Assembly (NCBI RefSeq): GCF_014905175.1
Contig: NC_057793.1
Span: 3,286,001 to 3,350,000, forward strand
Direction of reading: 5' to 3'
Source: Aphidius gifuensis
Lineage: Eukaryota; Arthropoda; Insecta; Hymenoptera; Braconidae
DNA length: 64,000 bases
Positions 55,608-64,000 of this stretch are shown piece after piece. Within the stretch, counting starts at the first letter, position 1. Every line of letters begins with the position of its first letter. Position numbers and translations under genes: made by a program. Under the pieces are notes generated by a model. The model made no database searches. It had not been told where the DNA came from and worked only from the letters and a program-made list of their open reading frames with translations.

Positions 55608-58589
55608 TTTTTTGTTTTTTGTTTCTTCCTTGCACACAATTAAAATACTAATTATTTTTTTCAAGTATAAAAATTAAATAACAAGCTTAATTAATTAATT
55701 AATTAATTTAATAATAAATTTATTTATTTATAAAAATTTAGATTAAAAAAAAAAAATTATTTATATTGATCGAGCTTGTACAGCGAGCGTTTTATGAATA
55801 AGATGTTTTGATGCCCAGCAGCTTTTTATAAGATGCTTGGTTGAGCCCCCACAAAAATACGTAAATCTTCATCAAGTTGTCTTTTTAATACAAAATTTTG
55901 CTAAATATTTTTCATCGTTGTCTGACGATTTTTTTTATTTTTTATTTTTTAAACTGCTAATTTTGAGCCAATCCACATGTCTTTGATTACTTGCCAAACC
56001 ATTTGTGAATTATTATAAGGCGCATTTTACCGGAAATTGTTTTTCATTCCACTCGACAGGTATAATGGCGCTTAAAAATTAATACTATATTAATTATTAA
56101 TTAATTTATATAAACATTAATTCAAAATTATTATTTCCATTCAATAATTACCAAAAAAATTCATGTATTTAAAAATTTTTTCAATTGAAGGTCAAGTGGT
56201 CAAGCAGTGGTTGAAAGAAGATTTTTTATATTTTTTTTTCAAGTAAATTTATGGGAGAGATAAAATTGAACTTGAAAAATTCCTTTGATTTTTTTTTTTA
56301 TCTTTTTTTTGGCATGATGAACTATTTTCGAAATCACAATGCATATGTATAAAATTATGAATAAATATATTTCGAACACAAACATAGTTAACAGGTGTCA
56401 AAAAAAAAAAATAGAAAAACAAATTTTTTATTTGCAAAAAAAAGGACAATTGTTTTGTAATTTTTTTTCCAAATTTTGGATTAAAAAAATTGAGTTGTAC
56501 GGCTTTAAATGGTATGACAAGAATGATGAAATAAATGATACATATTTCTATGTTTAGCAGGAAGTATAAAATTAGAAAATTTTTGCGTCGTTTATATAAA
56601 GTGAATGAAAAGCGACGTCATTGACGTAAAAACTATAGTACATTTTTGAGTATTAAAACGCATTCCTCGAGGATAAGTCATTCGCGGGATATCCGACAAC
56701 AAAAATGTATTATTATTTTATGTTATTTTGCTCATTTTCTAAATTTATATTTATCAAAGAGTGATACATCATACAATGTACGTAGAGCAAAAATATCATT
56801 ATGATTGTATGTTGATTGAATCAAAGAAAAAAATTAAAATTCATTATGTATTTTTCATTCTTAAAATAAATTTATGAATATTTGCAATTAAAAATTAGTG
56901 AACGTCAGTGATCCAAAAATACAGAGGGAAAATATGGTGATATTTTGTTGATATTATTTATTTTTAATTCGATATGAAAATTATTTTTAACTTTAGTTAG
57001 AGACATTTGAATTTTATGATGACTCTACTGTTGATAAAAATAATATATACAGTGTTATGGAATTTTTTCAAGGACAGTGTTGTTGTTTTGACATTTATCA
57101 TTATAAATTTATAAAATATATATTTAACTGTCAAATTATAAATAAAATAATTGTGTTGGTTGTTTTTATTTTTTTTTTTATTGTTGAGAAAAAAACAATA
57201 ATTATGCAATCGAGTAGAAAAAAAAAATAAGAAAATAGTTACGACAAGATAAAGAGTATATGAAATTTAAAAAAAAAATATTTTGAAATGATTTTACATG
57301 AAGGTAACCATGTAATAGCATTACAATTAAATAATTTTTATTTTAAAAAAATACTACTAATTAATTTTTTAACTTAATAGTAATTATCATTTATTTTTTT
57401 TTTAAATCAATTATTAAAATTTTACGTACAATTATAAATATCTAAATAGAATTATTATAAAAATATTTAAATAAAAATTAAATAAATTTTATTTAAACAA
57501 TTGTTGTTTTATTTTGAAGAATTTAAAGAATTTCCTTGAGGGAATATAAGACCTCGTGAATGACGTTGACCTCTTCGATATTTTTAAAGTCGAGGAGAGT
57601 ATTTCGAAGACGATAATTCTTTTTGAAAGATCAGGTCGACAAAGTAAATAAAAAAACTCAAATAAAATAAATCTTTTTTATATACTTTTTTTTTTTTTTT
57701 TTTCATCATTGTAATTATTTATTTGGTTTGACATTTAAATTTTTAAAATAATTATTTTTAAAATTTCATAACTGTAAATATATATTTCGATGTTTTTTTT
57801 CATTTTCTGCTCCACGTGTCGGCAAAATTAACAATCATTTATCAATAAAAATAACATTCGCATTCCAGTATCTTGTTTTAGATAAATATAATTTTATTAT
57901 AAAATTTTTGATGATGATGATGGTGGGAAAATTTTAAATATTTCGAAAAGTGGCAATAGTCCAATGACTAATATTCTCACTCATTCATGCCAACTTTGTT
58001 CATGGATTGTTATTAAATTATATTTACATTATATATTTTTTTTTTTTAAACAATGCCATGGGCTCTACTAAAAACATTAATTTTCTAATAATAAATTTAA
58101 TTTTTCTGTGTCTTTTTAATTTTTTAAACTATTATTTTTTAAATCCAACAATATTTTTCAAAAGCATATAAATAATTATTAATTTGTTTATTAAACACAG
58201 GTATTTATCCAACTGATTGTTTTTAAAAATTAATAAATAAATTAAAAGCACTCGCGTTGGCACTTGTTGGCTAATTTTAAAATTCAAATTTTGCTTTTCT
58301 GTTGGTAACTTATTTTGTGTGCAGTGGTAGATAAAACAGATTGTAACAAAAAAAATGGCAGCACACAAAATAATAATAAAAACAACTCAAATAAAAAAAT
58401 AACGTTATTTTCCACGTGTTATTGGTCCAATTTGGTTATGTTGATTGTTGATTGCTGATGTGTTTGTTTATTATTAAATAAACTAATTCAACTTGATTAA
58501 ACTTAAAAAATATATAAATCCAAAAATGACAGATAAAAATTAACATTATATTGTGAAAAAATAATTAATTAAATAGACTTGTTTACAAA
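55608..58589. other. Divergent intergenic region
   Basis: About 3 kb between the start codons of the ABRA-like gene (minus) and the POLR1G-like gene (plus), so it should hold both promoters. Mostly AT-rich; short GC-richer blocks at 55780-55880, 56020-56060, 56570-56700 and 57530-57640. No further gene supported. Confidence 0.65.
55821..55830 (-). promoter_or_regulatory. Candidate TATA box of the ABRA-like gene
   Basis: TATAAAAAGC on the minus strand, in a locally GC-richer block, about 220 bases before the start codon at 55607. A start of transcription near 55795-55800 would leave a 5' UTR of about 190 bases. TATA-like strings are common at this AT content, so support is modest. Confidence 0.35.
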
Positions 58590-61446
58590 ATGAGTATAAC
58601 CTGGCAATCAGTTGTTAGTACTGTCAAAAGCAGATTAAATAATAATCCATCAATTCATGATTTAACAAAAAATAAAAAAATAAAAAGAAGAACAAAATTA
58701 TTAAATAGTCAACTACGTAATCAACAATATAATATCAAAAGTTATAAACAATTTGCTGAAATAAAAACATTTATTTTACGTTCAATATCAGATGATGAAA
58801 ATACTGATGATGAAACTGATGATGAAGTTATTGATATCAGTGATGAGGATAAATTTAATGAAACATTACAAAAAAAATTAAATAATTCAGGTAAATCCAT
58901 AGGCAGTAGTTACTCACTAAGAAAATCATCTTCAAAACATAAGCTGTATGATGAAAGTATTAAATCAGAAGTCAGTTCAAGTGATGAATCATCTGATCAA
59001 ACTGAAGATGATAAAAAAACTAAAATAAATCAAAATAATCATGTAAAAAGTCCTAAAAAACAAATTGAAAAACAAAACAGTCCTAAAAAGATTGTTGAAG
59101 AATTATCAAAACAACAAGTCCTGGATGACGTTGAGAAAGAACAACAGAGTCAAAATTTATTTAGCCAAGATTTATTTAGTCAAAATTTATTGAGCCAAGA
59201 TTTAGTTAGTCAAGATTTATTTTCTCAGGATCAAGTTAATGACCAAGATGATGTTGATGTTGATGATGAAATAAAATCTGAAGAAAACATTCATCTAGAT
59301 TTACATTCAACTGACAATAATGATGTTATTAGTGATAAGCCATCAAATGATGAAGAAAAATTATCAACTAATAATAATGAAACAGCTGAAAATAAATTTA
59401 AAGATAATGAAGATTTTATGACAAGTGATGAACAAAAAATAGAACAAATGGAACTTGATAATTCTTTTGAAGTTGTTATGTCAAGTCAAGTACCAAAAGA
59501 ATCAACAAAAATAAAAAAACCAGTCAACAATATTGTACCAGGTAAAAAAAGATGTCAAGATATCAAAAAAAATTTAAATAAACTATTAGACAGTGTTGAT
59601 AGTAATAATTCTTCTGAATCAATTATTGAATTAAATAAAGAACCAACTGTTGATATTTCTCAGCCAACAATTTGTGGTTATTTAGGTCCAGTTAATGATA
59701 ATAATATTGAAAACTCTGTGCCAAATCATCAAGTAACTCGTGAAAATACTGAGGATTTTATTTTGCCAATTGTTGTATCAGACGAATTGGTTAATGAAAA
59801 TAAAATTCAAGAAAAAAATGAGAAATTAAATAATATACCAAATGATCCAGGTACTGATGATGATTCACATGATAATTTAAATAAAAATAACATTGTACCA
59901 GCAAAAAAATTAAATCCAAAAATTACAAGTGATCAAGTTATTGCATCAAAAATAAAAATAATTCGTAGTATAAAAATTAAATCACCAACAAAAATATTGC
60001 CTGAATTATCATCAGAAAATTCAGTTGATTATAGTGATAATTATCAAGATGAAGTTGAAATAATTGTACCAGAAAATGTTGGCTGGACTGATGAAGAAAA
60101 AGGAAATAAATTAATTGAAAATAATAATGTAGCTGTTGTTGATTTTGGAAATTCACAAGAATCTGTAACTATTAATGATTTAATTTCATCTGATGAAGAT
60201 AATTTAGCTGATGAATTATCAGACAAAGAAGATCTTCATGAAGATCAACAAATAAATAAAACATTCATTGATATTTCTAATGATTTAATTGATGAGGAAA
60301 ATAGTCAAACTACAAACACATTAGCTGCAAGAGTCACAAATAAATCAAATGATGATAATATTGATTTACATTGGGATGAACCAACAGATGATGTACACTT
60401 GGATCCATCAGACAATGAGTATTCAGAAGATTCAGATATCCAAGAGAACCATGTGACGGATGATGAAGTGTCTGATAATCCTGATGATTGTTTAGAAAAT
60501 AATAATAATGAGACGATTAAAAAAATATCAATGAACTGTACAACAGAGTCTGATTCAATAAAATATATAATCAATCGTCTTGAACAACGTTCACAACGTG
60601 ATAATAATTTTATCATGGAGCATAATTTATCAACTGATGATGAGACTAAACAATCGTCAAATAAATCACCAGAAAAATTCATAGCAAGACCGACAAATAT
60701 CAGTGATTTTGCTGAATTAAATAATTTACAAGTTGAAGATTCAGAGGCGTCATGGCTGATTGATGAACTAACTGATGAATATGAAATTTGGAGCTTGGAA
60801 ATTCCAAAGAGTATACTTGAAGAAAATTTAATTGGAAAAAAAATTAAATTAAAAAAAAAAAAATTAATCATTGGAGATGATCAATATAATATTCAAAGAA
60901 AAGAAATTAAATATTTACCAACAGTATTTAAGAGTCAATCAAAAAAGAAACCCTATAAAATTGGTAAAAAAAAATTTAGTTAACATTTTTATTATAATAA
61001 TTGGGATATTTTTAATTTGAAATAAATGTTTTAATTAATTTTCAGGAATGATTGAGCCATATGGAAACATTGTAGTAACTGGTAAATATACCTCGATGAA
61101 TGATGAAGTTGTTGATCAAGTTACTCAGCAAGAACAACCTGAAATATCACCACCAATTTTTAAAGAACCAGGTTTAATAAATACTAAAAAACGTAAGAAA
61201 AAATCTAAAAAAAATAATGAAAATATAGAATCAACTGATGATGGATTAACTGATGATTCAGAAGCGAATCAAACCGATGAAACAGCATCACCATTAAAGA
61301 AAAATAGAAAACGTAAAGCTAGTGTATTGTCTGATGATTTATCAGATAATTTAACAGACAGATATTCAAGTGATAACACAGACTCATCATTAACTAAAAA
61401 AAAGAAAAAAAAAAAAAAAAAATTAATATTAAATAATGAACAATAA
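58590..61446 (+). CDS. Acidic low-complexity nuclear protein, possible Pol I subunit POLR1G/A34.5-like
   Basis: Exons 58590-60963 and 61046-61446, intron of 82 bases (ATTG|GTAAAA to TTTCAG), 924 residues. Ignoring the intron gives a stop at 60983. The N-terminus (MSITWQSVVSTVKSRL) is basic; a long Asp/Glu/Ser/Asn-rich middle follows with many SDDE, TDDE and SSDE sites of casein-kinase-2 type. Near residues 187-212 a five-residue unit (LFSQD, LFSQN, LLSQD, LVSQD, LFSQD) repeats. The folded C-terminal part (DEYEIWSLEIPKSILEENLI, KKLIIGDDQYNIQRKEIKYL and, across the intron, MIEPYGNIVVTGKY) followed by a Lys-rich tail recalls the dimerisation module and tail of RNA polymerase I subunit A34.5/PAF49. 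That identity is inference from pattern; the long acidic N-terminal region is not typical of it. AATAAA at 61525-61530. Confidence 0.85.
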
Positions 61447-61669
61447 ACTAACGACAAATTTTTAAATTATTTTTTTTAAAAATGATAATTATTTTTTTTA
61501 TTAACTAATTTTATATAATTCACAAATAAAATAACAATTATTCAAGTGAACAGTTTTTTTTTAATGTTAATACAATTTTACTTGATAACTTTAATAACTT
61601 TTAATAACAATTTAAATATTTATCAACTTTTAAATAATTTAATTATCAACTTATAATTGTAGATTAATT
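61447..61669. other. Convergent 3' ends of POLR1G-like and LRR genes
   Basis: The two stop codons are about 220 bases apart. Plus-strand AATAAA at 61525-61530 suits the POLR1G-like gene; minus-strand AATAAA at 61502-61497 suits the LRR gene. If both are used the transcripts overlap in antisense by several tens of bases. Confidence 0.5.
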
Positions 61670-63128
61670 TTAAAAAATATCAAGAACAAGAAAAGGTGAT
61701 GATTTTTCTAAATAACATAAATAATCATATTCATCATCATCTAAATCTTCAAAAATACAACATCTAAGTTTGACATTATTAGTACGATTTTTAGTAACAT
61801 TTGCAGCATGTTGGTAGATCTGCATTGTTACTGATGTTTTAGTTGTATCAAGTTCTTCAAGTTCTGGTGAATGGTCTAATATTTTTTTAATTGATTTATC
61901 AGTTATTCCTTTGATATGTCCAACAATTAATCTTTTTAAATTTTTAAATTTTCCAATTGATTCATCAGTTATAACACATGGTATTCGAAATAATTTACCA
62001 ACAGGGTAAATAGCCAATGAGTTTAAATATTTTAATTTTGTTAATTCAATAATACCAGCATCAGTTAAACCAAATGTATTATCAATAGTTAAACCTTTTA
62101 ATTTTTTACATCCATTTGCAAGATTTATCAAAAATTCATCATCAATCTCGTCACAATCACTCTCAAAGTATTCAAGATTATCAATGTTACATATTAAATC
62201 CATTGAGCGTGGTTCAATTAGGGTTGAACAATTTAAATCAAGTTTTTTTAATGTTTTTAATTGACTGATGACAATCATGTCATTCATGCTGAGTTTGAAC
62301 ATCATCATTTTGAGAGTTTTCAAGTTATTTAAATTTTCCAAAACCTTTAAAACAAACAAAACAAATTGTTGAAAAGAAAAACAGTATTAAATTTTATTAA
62401 AAAAATTAATTGGGCTTTACCAGAGCTAAACTTCCTGGTGGAGCTTGAAATGCATTATGAATGTTAAATGATAAAGACAACCGAAGTTCTGTTAAACTAT
62501 CAGGTAAATTTTTAACTGCCTCCATAAAATTATCAAGTTTAAGTTGACCATTGCTCAATTCATTTCCAATAGATAAATAATTCAATTGTTTTAAGCTTGT
62601 AAATACTTGAGTTAATTTATCATCATTAAATCTGATATATGGTAAATGCAAGTATTTTAAATTTGGACAGTGTTCCTTTATTATTTTCAATATTTCAGTG
62701 TCACATTCAAATGGTACTGATAAACTTTCAAGATTGACACCACACAAATGTGTTAATGTATAAACATGTGCAAGAAATTTTTTATATATGAATTGCATAT
62801 TTTTAAAAACAATTGATGTTGCGTAGAAAAAATCAAGTTTTTTAATATTAAAAATACCTGGTTTATTTGTACCATCCCAATTTTCACAAACTAAAAAATA
62901 GAAAAAAATTTAATTAATAAAATTATCAATTATAAAATTTGGTTTTAACTTACTTTGTTTGAGTTCATTTTTTTGTTGGAGTGATTTTTGATGAGCTATT
63001 ATTAAATTTATCATTTTTTTATCAAACTTTGATACAAGTTGTGAATTATTTGTTGAAGTTTCATCAATATCTTCAAGCATTTCAATATTATTTTCTGGAC
63101 AACCAGGTTTTGAAACATCTATTGCCAT
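61670..63128 (-). CDS. Leucine-rich-repeat protein, F-box/LRR (RNI-like) type
   Basis: Exons (minus): 63128-62954, 62890-62421, 62344-61670, giving 439 residues; junction phases 1 and 0, introns 63 and 76 bases. Residues 1-58 (MAIDVSKPGCPENNIEML onward) are polar and lack a recognisable F-box. At the second exon ICENWDGTNKPGIFNIKKLD resembles the segment that follows the F-box in FBXL proteins. Then come irregular LRRs: HCPNLKYLHLPYIRFNDDKL, LKQLNYLSIGN, LKTLKKLDLNCS, CKKLKGLTIDNTFGLTDAGI, LKNLKRLIVGHIKGITDKSI-type (TD.GI/TDKSI are typical of cysteine-containing LRRs), ending FLVLDIF. FBXL proteins are SCF ubiquitin-ligase adaptors; without an F-box that role is unproven. Confidence 0.85.
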
Positions 63129-64000
63129 AATAATTGTAAAATAATTTACTGTTAAAGTATTAAATTCAATTAAATAAATGTAATTTTTGATTAAAATTAA
63201 TTATCAATAATGCTATTTAAAGCTAATATATTTTAGAAAATTAAAGACTCAAGTGATGATGCTTTTATATTTTACTTAAAACAAATGAAAAAAAAAAAAA
63301 ACAAAACAAGCGAGACAAATGGACAAAACAAACATTAAAATAATTATAAAATTTTTTCTAAATGTTTATTATTGTTTTTTTAATTATTGTTCATATAAAT
63401 AATTTTAAAAATAAATTATATAATGTTTTTTAGAATAAATTATATCATTTTTTATAACCCGATCTGGTTTTAGCGGTAATGATTTATGTTTTTTCGTGGT
63501 TTTTTCGTGGTTTTTTCGTGGTAATGATTTATGTTTTTTCGTGGTTTTTTCGTGGTAATGACTGATGTTTTCTCGTGGTTTTTTCGTGATAATTAATGAT
63601 GTTTTCTCGCGGTAATGACATATAAGTTTCGTGGTAATAATAATAACAGTAAATAACTAAATGTTACTAGATTTTTAAAATGGCGTAAATGGTGGTGTAA
63701 ATTGGTGTTCATGTATATCAGTATATGTGCATATATATGTATCAATGTATGTATGCATGTGTGTGTTTATGCATTTTTATTTTATTTAATTATTGACAAC
63801 AAAATCAAGAATAAAAGATGTCAATATTAATAAACTAATATTAACAAAAAATTAATTGTTATTGTTTTATTATTAACAGATATCCTTACTTTAATTTTAA
63901 TTAGACATTAGATATTTTAATGGATAGTATTTTTTATTCATATTTTTATATTGTAATGTTATTACAAATGTTTGCAACCATTGTTAAAATTATTAATATA
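63129..64000. other. Upstream region of the LRR gene
   Basis: Should hold the promoter of the minus-strand LRR gene. It contains a minisatellite at 63473-63637. The last 300 bases are AT-rich with a TATG/CATG-rich stretch near 63710-63770. No other gene seen. Confidence 0.6.
63473..63637. repeat. Minisatellite built on TTTTTTCGTGG
   Basis: Higher-order unit of about 34 bases, GGTAATGATTTATG followed by two or three copies of the 11-mer TTTTTTCGTGG, repeated with increasing divergence to the right (TTTTCTCGTGG, TTTTCTCGCGG). It lies about 350 bases upstream of the LRR start codon. Confidence 0.85.

Noticed and set aside
60305..60871. 188-codon minus-strand frame
   Set aside because: Antisense shadow of the Asp/Glu/Ser-rich coding frame (reads as Ser/Leu/Ile-rich).
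1..64000. CRISPR arrays, rRNA genes, integrated viral genes, bacterial transfer
   Set aside because: No regularly spaced direct repeats, rRNA motifs, viral or bacterial reading frames were seen; every supported gene has eukaryotic introns.

Overview
This is a very AT-rich eukaryotic window with long A/T homopolymer runs, short GT-AG introns of about 70-110 bases beside introns of many kilobases, and genes on both strands. Gene content and architecture point to an arthropod. A parasitoid hymenopteran with a small AT-rich genome is my best guess, but that is inference. There are no bacterial features, CRISPR arrays, rRNA or recognisable tRNA genes.

Layout. (1) 851-51154, + strand: most of an agrin gene. 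Its first exons lie left of the window; the last 22 coding exons are here. Order: eight follistatin/Kazal modules, a small Cys-rich module, two laminin-EGF modules, a ninth Kazal module, a linker, an EB-like Cys-rich module, then EGF1-LG1-EGF2-EGF3-LG2-EGF4-LG3. This is the vertebrate agrin plan without a SEA domain. The intron after the first Kazal exon is 30.4 kb. It holds a candidate internal promoter near 19.63 kb, a signal-peptide exon at 31316-31405 and a fold-back transposable element at 6688-7594. (2) 54267-55607, - strand: a complete four-exon gene for a 168-residue costars-domain protein of the ABRA/STARS family. (3) 58590-61446, + strand: a two-exon gene for a 924-residue acidic, low-complexity protein whose C-terminal part resembles the RNA polymerase I subunit A34.5/POLR1G. 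(4) 61670-63128, - strand: a three-exon gene for a 439-residue leucine-rich-repeat protein of the F-box/LRR (RNI-like) type without a clear F-box. A minisatellite lies upstream of it.

Relations. Agrin and the ABRA-like gene converge, the ABRA-like and POLR1G-like genes diverge across about 3 kb, and the POLR1G-like and LRR genes converge with stop codons only about 220 bases apart, so their 3' UTRs may overlap.

Most interesting: agrin carries a phase-symmetric 120-base exon at the position of the vertebrate Z (B) alternative-splice site of LG3, but it encodes an acidic, tyrosine-rich stretch. There is also evidence for an alternative agrin N-terminus, and a roughly 100-residue insertion with three C-x4-C motifs inside EGF2. 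Exon boundaries were derived by hand from splice consensus and reading phase; every internal exon length agrees with its assigned phases.
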